A stretch of DNA of 64,000 nucleotides. Origin: Sycon ciliatum (Eukaryota > Porifera > Calcarea > Leucosolenida > Sycettidae). The notes beneath the pieces were generated by a model, which saw only the letters and a program-made list of their open reading frames with translations, was not told the origin of the DNA and made no database searches. Positions within the stretch are counted from its first letter, which is position 1. Every line of letters starts with the position of its first letter. Location of the stretch: NCBI RefSeq assembly GCF_964019385.1, contig NC_088649.1, positions 24,892,802 through 24,956,801 on the forward strand, in the 5' to 3' direction. The translations under genes and the position numbers were made by a program. This document shows positions 20,555 through 31,602 of the stretch, piece after piece.

Positions 20555-21128
20555 CTAAGGGTGTGCGGGATCATGCTGGCGCGGAACTGGCGGAACGCGG
20601 AGATGACCCTTGCCCAACCTGGTGCAAACTGGCGGTTGGCGCAGACCCATGGTGGAGTGCAACCTAGTTGGGCAAGCTGACGAAGGAACTAGGAGGGATT
20701 GCAGATCAGAACTTGCGTGCCCATTCCGAGACCTCCAGACCAGAACGATGAACTTCTGCCTGAATATCTCGGATACTCTGTAGGTGTCCAATTTCAGCAG
20801 GAGGGTACGCGAGGAGGTGTGATGCGAGAGTCCGAAAATCGCCCTTGCCGCCCGATTCTTCATGACTGGTTGCCGATCAAGTTGGTTGGCAGTAAGAAGT
20901 GGAGAAAACGCATTGGATTCGTACATCAGGTCAGACATGATGATCGCTTTAAAGTAGAGAACTCGGCTCTGATGAGTCAAGCAGCGACGCAACCTCCATA
21001 GTGCTCCGTTCCTCTGGACCAGTCGAGCGGTGCAGCGATCAACATGGTGCGTCCATGACAGATCCGAGTAGAGGAGCACTCCAAGATACCTGGCCGCAGT
21101 AACGGCAGGAATCGGCGTTTTATGACAG
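20555..21128 (-). pseudogene. CR1-group LINE, 3' portion (split by insertion)
   Basis: Minus frame LLYSDLSWTHHVDRCTARL, RNGALWRLRRCLTHQSRVL, FKAIIMSDLMYESNAFSPL and onwards is the C-terminal region of ORF2. It continues the LINE at 24,493-25,748. The first ~218 bp (20,911-21,128) are repeated at 24,495-24,718 with one difference I can see. 20,290-20,555 is intronic with no gene. Confidence 0.75.
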
Positions 21129-21465
21129 TTAACATTCTACTCCCCATGCTAGAGTATAGAGTAGACACACACGCGTGCAGGACGCGACACTAAAAAAGAC
21201 ACAAGAGTGAGTTTGGAAGAATGGGAATGTCGGGCAGAGTAGCTGGCCTCAATTGAGTGCGCATTAACGAATTGTGTGGTCGGCTCCAGAGGGCAGGAGC
21301 TGTATATGACCAAGTGGGTCGGCCTGCGCTGAGCAGGAGCGGTTTGTGACCCATGCGAGTTGGTGGGTCGGCCTGCGTTGAGCAGGAGCGGTTTATGACC
21401 CATGCGAGTTTAATAGTAGTGCGCGAGAGGCCAGTTACGGTGGAATGCCCGCATCCGTGTGTTTC
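21128..21465 (-). repeat. Terminal direct repeat of the DIRS-like element, copy 1
   Basis: Matches 21,755-22,088 over about 330 bp ('ttaacattctactccccatgctag' to 'gcgagaggccagtt') with some 5% differences. Both contain an internal duplicated piece ('gagcaggagcggtttgtgacccatgcgagtt' and its near copy). Placement at one end fits the split direct repeats of Ngaro-type elements. Confidence 0.7.
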
Positions 21466-21754
21466 AAAAATATGTGGAGTGGAGTTTAAGAGTAAGAAAT
21501 GGGATGAGGAGGGTGGGTCAGAATTTGAAAGCTGACTGCAGGCAAGGAAACTGGAAAGACAGCAAGCTCTGTTGTGCTCACAGGAAATCTGCGCATGCGC
21601 AGAGCGTGGGCATGTGGTCTATGATACACAGCAGTATGTAGAGAGAGCAAGATTGTGCACACACGTAAGGAGGGTTATGCAACCCGTTATAAAGGCCAAC
21701 AGTGAAGCAATGGTACGTGACTGTTAACAACGGTTAACTCCTACGTTATCCGAA

Positions 21755-22088
21755 CACTTAACATTCTACTCCCCATGCTAGAGTATAGAGTAGACACACA
21801 CGCGTGCAGGACGCGACACACCAAAAGACCCAAGAGTGAGTTTGGAAGAATGGGAATGTCGGGCAGAGTAGCTGGCCTCAATTGAGTGCTCGTTAACGAA
21901 TCGTGTGGTCGGCCTACCGAGGACAGGAGCTGTATATGACCAAGTGGGTCGGCCTGCGCTGAGCAGGAGCGGTTTGTGACCCATGCGAGTTGATGGGTCG
22001 GCCTGCGTTGAGCAGGAGCGGTTTATGACCCATGCGAGTTTAATAGTAGTGGGCGAGAGGCCAGTTGCGGAGGAGTGCCCATGCCGAC
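21755..22088 (-). repeat. Terminal direct repeat of the DIRS-like element, copy 2
   Basis: Second copy of the ~330-bp repeat described at 21,128-21,465, about 627 bp further on. Confidence 0.7.
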
Positions 22089-24492
22089 ATTCCCATTGGG
22101 GCCAGAGGAGATACTGGGTGATAACAGCCAATGTAGATGGAAAGTATGTATTGCACAAGAGCGTTGTTCTAGAGGCATAAAGTCAGACTGATATTGTGGA
22201 GTAGGATCGACAGAGAACGCTATCTGCATCCTAAGTGAATGTCTTTGCACTTACTCAGTGATCGGCTGGACCATGGTGTCAGGCCGCTCCGCAGCTGTAG
22301 GAGCAAAGGTCCAGAAGGCATCCATCTTGTTCCGGGACAGGGCATCAGCGATGGTATTGGAAATTCCTGGCAGGTGTGATGCTCGGATCAGGAAGTTGTG
22401 CTTCACACAGATTGAGTACAGGGTGCGGATGAGTGCCATGACTGCAGGAGACCGGCTCGTGCCCGTCTTCAGGCACTCCACGACAGCTTGGTTGTCGTAC
22501 TGAAACTCCACACGCAGCCACTCGATCCCTCATGTGGCGCAGGCCACGACAATGGCGAAGAGCTCCTTGTAGGTAATGCTTAGTTCCAGTTGCTGCGGAG
22601 ACCAGTCACCTCTAAACCAGCGACCATTGAAGAAGGCTCCAAATCCAATGGTGCCACTTGCGTCGGTTGCAACTGGAGATCAGCGCTGGGCATCCACTTC
22701 TCTAGCAGGAAAAATGACTTTCCATTCCATGTTGACAGAGTCTGGTGCCACCAGCTCAGGTCGCCCTTGGCTGAGGCTGAGAAGTGCAGCATTCGGTGAG
22801 ATGACATCTCAGATGTGGCCTTGTTGAGGTCATACAGGCGGCGTAAGAATGTACGGGCGGCTGGAATTGCTCTGGAAGCGAACGAGAGGTGGCCCAGGAG
22901 TGAGGCGAGTTCGCGTTTGCGAACGCAACCAGATATAGCAGCAGAATGGCCTATCGTGAAACCGTGACACAACCCATGCAACACAAAGTGAGAGAAGGAG
23001 TGATCAGAATGACGGTTAGGGGGCCCGGCTAATCGGCGAACATTGATGGGGGTCTCCACAGAATGTTTACGGAGCAGATGCTAAGGTGGCGGACTGTCCC
23101 CTGCCACATTTGACTTCTGGGTGCTTCCCGCGGCATTGAAGGCACACGTGGGCACGATAGCAGAATGAGTTGTTGCACTGGTCCCTGTTGAAGTTGCGGC
23201 AGATAGGCTTCCCAAGATGGGTTGGCGCGCTGGACTGCGGCGGACCTCCACTCCCAGCGCCGTCGGATGGAGGCCCTGGTCTTAAGGGACACCGGCCCTG
23301 GGCCAATGGGTGCACCAGAGAACAGCGCGAACATGGCGAGCGACCACGGCTGGTGAATGACGACTGCCACAAATTAGAGTCGATGATAGCCCAGTTGTAC
23401 GACAGTGGTTGGGAGGCTATGGCGCTGGAAACGCCTGTCATAACTTAGCCATGCGTCCACATGATACAAGTTATTTGCATCCAGAATAGTGGCCTGATAT
23501 GCCAGCAAATCATTTGCACTATCTGGAGCCGCCGCCACAATTACTCTCGTGTAGACAGTAAACACCTCGAGCCATGACGCTACATCGTGGACATGGCGGC
23601 GCTGGGCCTGAGTTGGCTTCTGTACAAGTTGGACAGAGCGGTTAGCCCCCACAGCTAGCTGGACCACATCGGGCTCCACACCCAGCTTGTCCGGGAGGAG
23701 GTCATCGAAATCAATAAACTCGCCGCGTTCAATTCGCCCGCGGAGTTTATCAGGTACAGAGAGCGACCAGCGAGCAGCCAGCGGATGGCCCAATGCATGA
23801 ATGGAGCTGGAGTTGACAGGCGGCACGACGGCTGGAGCAGATTCTAACTGCTCTACTCGCTCCATCAGGGGCTGGAGGACATGGCCGACGGCCTGAGAAA
23901 CAGCCGAAGCAAGTACATCAGGGGCCACACTCAAGGCGGTGGCAGAAGAAACTGACGGCGCAACGTCGGAGACAACAGAGGCCGCGGAGGAAGATAATGG
24001 AGTCCCGGTTGGTTGACGACGAACAGGAGTTGGCCTCGCACGCGCATTATTGCCTGCAGCCAAAGTTTGAGTTGCCGCCCCGGGATCAGGTGCCACATTC
24101 AAGGCGGCGGCAGAAGAAACTGACGAAACTGACGGTGCAACGTCGGAGACAACAGAATCCGAGTGGGTAGGTATTGGAGTTCTGGGCGATTGAAGACGAA
24201 CAGCATGTTGCCGCCCACGCACATTACGTCCTGTATTCAAAGTTGAGCTGCCACTCTGGCCGATGGCGTCTTTTGTCTGGTCGAGAAACGAGCCATCGTG
24301 AGAATATAATACTCAAATAATCTCTGGCCGCTGGAGACACGTAGTCTGACGGGACTGAGCTGAGGGAGAACAAGGAAAGCGAATACTAAAGACGGCAGCC
24401 AATCGGCAGAACTAGGACTGACACTCTGAAGCAGGACGGAGGCAAACTGAAATCAGAAATCAGAATTTTCGAGTTCAGAATTTGAAAGCTGA

Positions 24493-25748
24493 CTCGCATT
24501 GGATTCGTACATCAGGTCAGACATGATGATCGCTTTAAAGTAGAGAACTCGGCTCTGATGAGTCAAGCAGCGACGCAACCTCCATAGTGCTCCGTTCCTC
24601 TGGACCAGTCGAGCGGTGCAGCGATCAACATGGGGCGTCCATGACAGATCCGAGTAGAGGAGCACTCCAAGATACCTGGCCGCAGTAACGGCAGGAATCG
24701 GCGTTTTATGACAGTTTACATTGATCGTGTGCTGGGGCTGCTGAGGCTTCCTGTTGATGTATACAGGGATAACTTGGGTTTTGGCTGCATTCAAAATGAG
24801 ACCACGGCTCTGTAAACAGTCAGCAAGTGCAGAAACAGAGGCTGATAGCATAGCAGATACCGTTTCGAGGGATGTGCTGCTGCTAATCAGCGCAATGTCG
24901 TCGGCAAATTGAACCGATGAAGACCGGTTAGGTATGGTTGGAACTTTGCGGGTGTAGATACTGAGAAGGGTCGGTCCTAGAACAGAACCTTGTGACACGC
25001 CACAGGATGGTGCAGAATTGGCACTCTGATCCCGTCCAAAACAGATACGCTGAGTACGGCCCGACAGATAGGCGGAAAACCACTTTAGGGCTGTCCCTGT
25101 TATGCCGATATTGAATAGGTCCTGGAGTAGCCGTTCATGACGAACCTTGTCGAATGCCTTTGCCATATCTAGAAGGCATATGCCAGTACACAAACGCTTG
25201 TCCCGTGCAATGAGAATACAATTTAGCGTAAATACCAAGGTATCCTCCGTTGAGTGGCCTGCGCGGAATGCCAACTGAGTCATGGGGAGGGTACCAGATA
25301 TGTCCCGAAACTGGGCAAGCTTCTTTTGTACGACTTTTTCCAAGAGTTTTGACAATATTTGAAGTAGGGACACTGGACGGAAGTTAGTGGGAATAGACGG
25401 GTCCCCAGCTTTGGACAGCGGGATAACGCGGGCGAGTTTGAAGGCTGTGGGGACAGTGCCATTGACAAGCGAGGCATTAAGCAACGTGGCCACGGATGCA
25501 GCTAGGATATCAGCACAGCACTTCAGAAGGTTGCCAGGTATCCCGTCGCTTTCTGTAGCTTTGGCAGGATCGATTTGTTGGAGAAGCCGTTCTACTTCGC
25601 CAAAAGACACTTGCGGCAATTCTGACATTGCAGTTTGAGGCTGTGGACCTTGCGGTAGCGGGATGCTTTGAGGACGGGCCTTGTCTGTAATTACTGCCTG
25701 GAAGACTAATGAGACTTCTTCAATGGAGCAAGTAGGCTGTACACACAA
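24493..25748 (-). pseudogene. CR1-group LINE reverse transcriptase (split by insertion)
   Basis: A long minus frame (about 418 LINE codons) holds an almost complete RT: LLQQIDPAKATESDGIPGNL (entry block), LARVIPLSKAGDPSIPTNFR, PVSLLQILSKLLEK, GICLLDMAKAFDKVRHERLL (first catalytic D), GVSQGSVLGPTLLSIYT, SVQFADDIALI (YxDD box FADD), GLILNAAKTQVIPVYINRK and the thumb YLGVLLYSDLSWTPHVDRC. The frame then runs out at the DIRS-like insertion; the LINE tail resumes at 20,555-21,128. Endonuclease and ORF1 are missing, so the copy is 5'-truncated. 25,748-25,960 holds no recognised gene. Confidence 0.82.
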
Positions 25749-25976
25749 GTAAAAAACAATCAGAATGTACCAATCAGAATATGCAGAATCACAACAAGAC
25801 CTTCAGTGGCAATACGTGGGCAAACTGTACCTTGATGACAATTTCAAAGGTGATAACGATAATAGGAGGACAACTGTGCCAGTTGTAGTGGATACTGTTA
25901 CACTGTTCATGGCTTTTAAGTAGTTTCTTGCAACTTCTAATTATATTTTGTGTCCCATACGTGCATACATGGACAG

Positions 25977-26092
25977 ATTACTCGACGGAGCAGTTTCACA
26001 CAACCTTCGCTTGTGCGCTCTCAAGTTCCCTCGGGATTTTTCACAAGGCTCCATCTTAGAAGAAAGTGATGTAAAGAATTATATTGCTTCAA
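25977..26092 (+). CDS. Candidate host exon D, phase 2 to 1
   Basis: An AG at 25,975-25,976 after a T-rich stretch and a consensus donor (caa then gtaagt at 26,093) bound 116 nt open in one frame: LLDGAVSHNLRLCALKFPRD then FSQGSILEESDVKNYIAS. No domain recognised. The entry phase matches the exit of the LRR exons and the exit matches the Cys-rich exon at 30,917. Support is splice signals and phase only. Confidence 0.35.
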
Positions 26093-26689
26093 GTAAGTAA
26101 CCCCTTTATACCACATCACACATTCCAGGGCTTACCCTTGAACTTTACACATTCCCTTCGTGCACAGTTATTGGTCTCTTTTCAGAAAACAGAATCTACT
26201 GAGAACCACGTGTACTTGTTTGAAAGTACGAACAAGTAATTATTCATCCTGAAGCTATGCAAAAGACTTTGATAGTGTCTGATCCTAGCCAGATTACATA
26301 CAGATTTAAATATCGGTGTGATGGTGTTTGTTTCTGGCGTTGGGTTTGCCAACAACAACAACAACAACCCGTCCTCTGCCGACCTGAGGTAGCGGAGAGT
26401 TCCAGCTTGTAGGCAATCGCTCCCAGTCCCCAATGTCTGCCACCTCTCCGCACTGGGGCAGGCGATGACGACGAGGCCTGCATTGTTGCCTCTGACGATG
26501 CACATTGGATACCCTGCGCTCCTCGTCGTCGAAGCAGCCATGGTCATGTGATCATGAAAGAGAAAACCAAGGCCGATGAGACATGGCCATCCCCTCAGAG
26601 GAAACACCCGGAATACTGAGTCCAGAGAAGTTTCAACCACAATAACCAAAAAAACATACACTTCCCAAAACAAATACCAATGTCAATTA

Positions 26690-28830
26690 ATTTGCACTTT
26701 CTCATTACCAATATGCGTTGCTTATTCAACAAATTGGACGAGTTACTTACCTTTATTCATTCGTGCTCTGAATATCCGAATGAACTATCAGTCATTGCAG
26801 TCCCGGAAACCTGAGCTGACACATCAGACCCTGACGGTCTCTATGCAATTCCAGGCCACAACCTGACCAGAGCTGCCAGCAGGACTTTGATGGTCGTGTT
26901 GCATTGTACACAGCGTACTGGAAATGGCAATGAAAGAAGCAGACAGCTTATGGATGGGAAGTTCCACCGATGAACTTTCCCTCGTTGTTGCCACCATGAA
27001 GCGACTACCCCGTAGCGATGGCACCCTCTTCTGTGTAGGGCTGAAAAGCAGCTTTAAAACCGCTAGAGACGGAGGTGACCATCTCCTACTACTGGAGTAC
27101 TTAGAGACTTCAACACCAAGAATAGTGCGTGGCTCACCACAGACAGTACAGATCGCCTTAGGGACGACATTCAAACTCTTCTACACACATACGACCTCAC
27201 ACAACATGTCAGGTTCCCTACTTACATCTGCCGACAAACACCTCTCTCATGCCTAGACCTTGTTATCTCCTCATTCCACAGCAATGATGTTCATATCAAA
27301 TCACTTCCGCCATTTGGCGCATCCGATCATACTACCATCAGTGGCAACATCAATAATCAACTACCCCCCCCCCCCCACCCCCTAATTAACAACTCCCCTC
27401 CACGATTCAGAACCACCACATTCTGTTCATGGACAGACAGCACTATCCACCTTTTTCGAGAAGCCCTTTCACGCACAGATCTCAACCACCATCCAAACCA
27501 ACACGACCCATGCCCAGTTGTCACCTTCTGGCTATCCTGGAGCGACAAAGTCCTGAGCATCACCCAACAACACTGTCAAGTAACGCACACTTACCCCCCC
27601 CCCTCCCCCTTGGGACAAAAAAACGTGCCAGCATGACCAAATATATTAAAGGGCCTCATAAAAGAGATCAAGGATAAGCGCAGCAAACACAGAATTATAC
27701 CTTCACTCACGCTCACCCGACGACTGGAAAACGTTGACTGGCCACAGAGACCGTGTAGTCACTATCCTGCATCGTACAAATCCGATTTCGTAATCAACTC
27801 AACAGCCTCCTCTACTTCCCTACCCCGCCTCATGAAGCACCTAACTACTGCTACAAAACAACGCATACCCAAACTAGTGAGCCAATCAACTCCTGCAACA
27901 ACACCAGCACAAAAAGCCGCTACCCTCAACGAATTCTTTATTTCATGGAAAAAAGCTGTCCGTGGCCAATGCGGATGAACAAACTCCAGCCCTCACCACC
28001 ATCCCTGTCATCCTCAGACCCCTTCAAGAAATCTCGACCTCTCCAGCTGAGGTGGAAGAACTCTTTCGCGGAGTTGATACCAACAAGAGCCTTGAGTTAA
28101 ACTCTATATCAAACCGCTTGCTCACAAAAGCGGCTAAAGAACTTGCACCGTTGTGTCTGTCCCTCTCTTACCTATCATTACAAACTGGAGAAATCCCAAG
28201 GGAGAGATGCCATCATTACTCCTGTGCCCAAGCCTTGTGAACCGACCCAACCGACAAACTATAGACCCATCTCTCTCTTGAGGACTACATCGAAAATCTA
28301 GAGAAAAATGGTACATCGGCTCCTCTACAAGCATACAACATCCCACTTACCCAACCAGCAGTCCGGTGTCCGTGAGACAGTCGGCAATGAACAGCAGCTT
28401 GCTTGTCTTTTCCATGCCCTCTCCACTGCGGGAGACAATGGGAAACATGCCAGAGACTGCTTTTTCTACCTCAGCAAGGCCTTCTATCATGTGTGGTATG
28501 CAAGTCTTCTAGCTAAGCTCTCCCACTATTCTGTGCATGGCATCGCACTGGAGTGGTTCCGACGGTACATGTTACGGCGTCGGTAGAGGGTCAAGGGGGA
28601 TGGCGACCTATCCCCTTTTCTCGAGATCCCTGCCGCGTCCCCCAGAGATCTGTTCTTTCCATTCCTCGTCTACACCATAGACTTTCGACACATGTAGGTG
28701 AGTATCCCGGCACCACCTGTAGCCAATTTGCAGATAACACCGCTCTGATTTCCATAGCGAGAACATTTCAAGACTGCACCTGAAACCTACAACAGAGTGT
28801 CACATCAGCTGGAGACTGGCTTCAAAGATG
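26690..28830 (+). pseudogene. Broken LINE with endonuclease and RT remnants
   Basis: Plus-strand pieces in several frames: an endonuclease start (FNKLDELLTFIHSCSEY), YAIPGHNLTRA, VEELFRGVDTNKSLELNSIS (RT entry), LCLSLSYLSLQTGEIPRE, QLACLFHALSTAGDNGKHAR, FYLSKAFYHVWYASLLAKLS (first Asp block altered), EWFRRYMLRR and CSQFADNTALISIA (FADN where FADD is expected). Many frame changes and at least one altered catalytic residue show it is dead. A C tract at 27,363-27,376 lies inside. CR1/Jockey-like. 26,100-26,690 has an (AAC)n-rich piece and no supported gene. Confidence 0.65.
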
Positions 28831-29342
28831 GCACCTGCTAGTTTGCTGGTTTTTTTCCTTTTCCTTGGCTAAGAGCTTTCTCATTGTGCCACAAAACTAT
28901 GAGAATGGCACACTGCTTATAGTCATTTGCCATCTCCATTCTTGTGCAATCATGCATATGCATGTAATTGTGACCTATTTCATACATGTTGGTTGCCTTG
29001 TTGCTTTCTCTCCCCTCTCCTCTGACCCAACCCATTCTGCATAAGCAAAGCTGTGGACGCAGCATCCTGCCGATACACTTCAACACAGGAATGAGCATAA
29101 TAATTTTAATAAGAGCTTTCTTCTCGCCTGACGACGATTTATCATTTCTTTTTTTCTCTTCTTTCTTCTTTTTTTCTTTTTTCCTTTTGCTGAGAGCTTT
29201 CTTTTCCCATTTTTTCTTTTCATCTGTGTCTCTTTTCCACATTTTCCTATGCCTGGGTTCCTTGGACCTCATTCGCTTCCTTGTCATTTGGACCTGTCAT
29301 TCCGTTCGGGTTTCGAATTCAAATAAACAAACAAGCAACCAA

Positions 29343-29455
29343 CCGCAATTTCAAATTTCGACTTCACAGAGAATTTCAAAGTGTCATAGTACGTGGCATG
29401 TGGCCTCCTAAAACTTTGAAATTCTCCGTTAAGTCCAAATTTGAAATTGCAATTT
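29343..29455. repeat. Hairpin-forming inverted repeat
   Basis: Arms of about 40 bp ('gcaatttcaaatttcgacttcac' with 'agaatttcaaagt', against 'actttgaaattct' with 'gtccaaatttgaaattgc') around a ~27-bp loop. MITE-like. The preceding 28,830-29,290 is pyrimidine-rich on the plus strand and holds no gene I can support. Confidence 0.65.
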
Positions 29456-29611
29456 GTATTTTCTCGCCGTGGACATAGTTTGATGCGCTCCCATGATATC
29501 AAGCGAATGGCCGTGGGCCCTCTTGATTGGTGTGAGTTGCCAGTACGATGATGCAAGCCAGATATTGATTGATCAGAGAAGGATAGATTAACCATCACTG
29601 TGGATAAGAGT

Positions 29612-29705
29612 CATACTGTAGGTCAGTTGGTTAGAGCATTGCTCGCGAATAGCAAGGTCCCTGGTTCGAGTCCCGGTGGTGTGACTGATGATTTTTTCTT
29701 TTTTT
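29612..29705 (+). mobile_element. tRNA-derived SINE
   Basis: 29,612-29,683 folds as a tRNA: acceptor CATACTG/TGGTGTG (three wobbles), D-arm with GGTCAGTTGGTTAGAGC, anticodon stem TTGCT/AGCAA with loop CGCGAAT, T-arm CTGGTTCGAGTCCCGG. Position 33 is G instead of the invariant U and the T stem has a mismatch, so it is a SINE head rather than a working tRNA gene. A T-rich tail follows. The piece at 8,729 is the same family. Confidence 0.55.
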
Positions 29706-29991
29706 CTGGCTTGCAAGTGTTGAGTTTCGGGGAGAAAAGAGCAGTACGTGACATGTGGCCTCTAGTTTCCTAAATCCAACGAACAAATGTTATTATTTCC
29801 TAGCTTTTGAAAGATCGTAAAGTCTTAGTCGGACAAAACCTCTCTCCATCTTGCCTTGCACTTGGTGAGAGTCGATTCGGTTCATAAGCAGATGACACCC
29901 ATATTATTCGTCATCAGGTCAAAGTAGCAGAATGAATTCGGAGGATTTTTGGAAGAAACTACTCTCAGTTCTGTATTTCTCAGTTCTGTAA

Positions 29992-30432
29992 GGGCCCGGT
30001 CACACATGCACTGGGATTCACTTCGGCGACGAGGTTCGGCGGCAGCGAGCCTGGTGTCGCTCCAGCGAAACCACGTGTGTGTGGTCACACATACAAACAG
30101 GGCACAACTCCCACTTTGGCAGAAAATGAGACTGTGGTGCATACGGTACGGAGAATAGACGAGGTCAATGACTATCTTGCACGCATTTTTGTTTCATGGA
30201 CAACATACGCATACAAATTTCTCGTAGCAAGTCCATATACAGCAGACCGTGGTGTTTTCCGCTGAAGCGAATCCGCAGAAGCGACAGTCTCGCTTCGAAA
30301 ATTTTGGAGGAAGCGGATTGGAGTTTCCGCTGAAGCGGAAGTTCCGCTTTTCGCCGTTGCCATGCCATTTTTCGCTCCTGCGACCTCGCTTCAGCGTATA
30401 CGCTACTTTCGAGTGCATGTGTGACCGGGCCC
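29992..30432. mobile_element. MITE with TAA target duplication
   Basis: Perfect terminal inverted repeats of at least 20 bp (GGGCCCGGTCACACATGCAC at the left, its complement at the right) flanked by TAA on both sides (29,989-29,991; 30,433-30,435). 441 bp, noncoding, GCTGAAGCGGAA-type internal repeats. A TAA duplication suggests PIF/Harbinger-type mobilisation. Confidence 0.75.
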
Positions 30433-30916
30433 TAACGGCAAATTGAGTTCAAAATAAACAGAATTATGACCAGCTATCCACGAACAGGAGATGGAACGCG
30501 AAAACAACAAACGTGGTTTTCTGAAGGGATGTGCTGGTGGCTGAAAACTTACGAATCCAGTTTTTCTTTTCTTGATCGTTGCCAAGTCGATTTCTACTGT
30601 AACACAGTTTGTTCCGGATTTTGTACCTGCCCCTATTGTGGCTGCCACCTGATATACATCATAAACATGTGAAAAATATTATTAAATATTCCAAGTGATA
30701 TGATGTTGATGAGTGATCTGCAGACGAAAACAACTTCAGATCGAGCACTGGCTTCTTCTGTTTTTAGAAAAAGAACATGCTTATATATACGGAAACGGAC
30801 AGCTTCTTGAACATTCAACTAACTAGCACGAGAAAGAACAGAGAATTGAGAATCATCTAACACACCCAAATGGTCCGGACGACATAACAACGGATGTTTT
30901 GTCTTCTTTCCCATAG

Positions 30917-31015
30917 GTTTGACTGTGGCCAGTTGCAGGCAACACTGTAGCATGATTTCCTACCTGGACAAATGCGCTTTGTGTACCGGTTATCTGTTCA
31001 ACTACACTTGCCTAG
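30917..31015 (+). CDS. Candidate host Cys-rich exon E, phase 1-1
   Basis: A strong acceptor (gtcttctttcccatag) and a consensus donor (gtgagt) bound 99 nt open in frame, encoding LTVASCRQHCSMISY, LDKCALCTGYLFNYTCLG. Five cysteines with CxxC and an N-glycosylation site (NYT) indicate an extracellular disulfide-rich piece. No named domain. Symmetric phase 1-1 is typical of extracellular modules. 31,020-31,315 and 31,610-32,780 hold nothing I recognise. Confidence 0.6.
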
Positions 31016-31317
31016 GTGAGTAGTGGTATTCGATTAGTACGTGCTCCACTCTGACGATGCCAGCAAAGTGCTGTCAGTGCTTTCCTGGGTCGTCAGGGCA
31101 CAATTCCTGGATTTGCCTCCCTTTTCGGGAAATCGTGTTGTCGTGTGTAAAACCCTGCCTCATAAGCCTGGTTTTATTTTTATTTTTTATTTTTATTTTT
31201 TACTAGAGCCACGTAAACCCGTCACGTGTGAGCCATGAATAAGGGGAGTGGTGGCGTGGTCTGGGATGCTCTGCCGACCTTCGGTCTCGGCTTCATCACA
31301 ATCAGGTGCGCCAATAG

Positions 31318-31331
31318 CAGAGAGAGAAAGA

Positions 31332-31377
<46 letters not shown>

Positions 31378-31460
31378 GACAGAGAGAGAGAGAGTGAGAG
31401 AGAGAGATAGATAGAGATATGGAGAGAGAGAGAGAGAGAGCGAGAGGGGGAGAGAAAGAG

Positions 31461-31503
<43 letters not shown>

Positions 31504-31602
31504 TAGAGAGAGAGAGAAAGAGATAGAGAGAGAAAGAGAGAGAGAGATAGAGAGAGAGAGATAAAGATAGAGAGAGAGAGATAGAGAGAGAGAGAGGGAG
31601 CG
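31318..31602. repeat. (GA)n microsatellite with a TA core
   Basis: GA repeats broken by GATA and an uninterrupted TA run at 31,460-31,484. Serine/leucine or tyrosine/isoleucine frames across it are artefacts. Confidence 0.95.

Larger units (their letters stand above)
21128..24492 (-). mobile_element. DIRS/Ngaro-like tyrosine-recombinase retroelement, incomplete
   Basis: Minus-strand fossil. Parts: a gag with a CCHC-like Cys/His cluster (ICRNFNRDQCNNSFC then VCLQCRGKHPEVKC) at about 23.1-24.2 kb; an RT/RNase H region with DIRS-type blocks (LCHGFTIGHS, LLGHLSFASRAIPAARTFLR, DLSWWHQTLSTWNG) at 22.6-23.06 kb; and an RNase H end with LPGISNTIADALSRNK at 22.25-22.5 kb. No tyrosine recombinase is recognisable. 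It is broken and incomplete. Two direct ~330-bp repeats lie at its 3' end (21,128-21,465 and 21,755-22,088). A short motif, cagaatttgaaagctgact, occurs at both ends (21,520 and 24,475). It lies inside a LINE. Confidence 0.75.

Noticed and set aside
20940-20985. CTGATGAG inside the LINE as another hammerhead
   Set aside because: No GAAA box in the right place and no closing stem; it is ordinary coding sequence, repeated with the LINE segment at 24.5 kb.
29612-29683. Functional tRNA gene
   Set aside because: Position 33 is G, the T stem has a mismatch, there is no proper terminator context, and the same head occurs truncated at 8,729; SINE is the better call.
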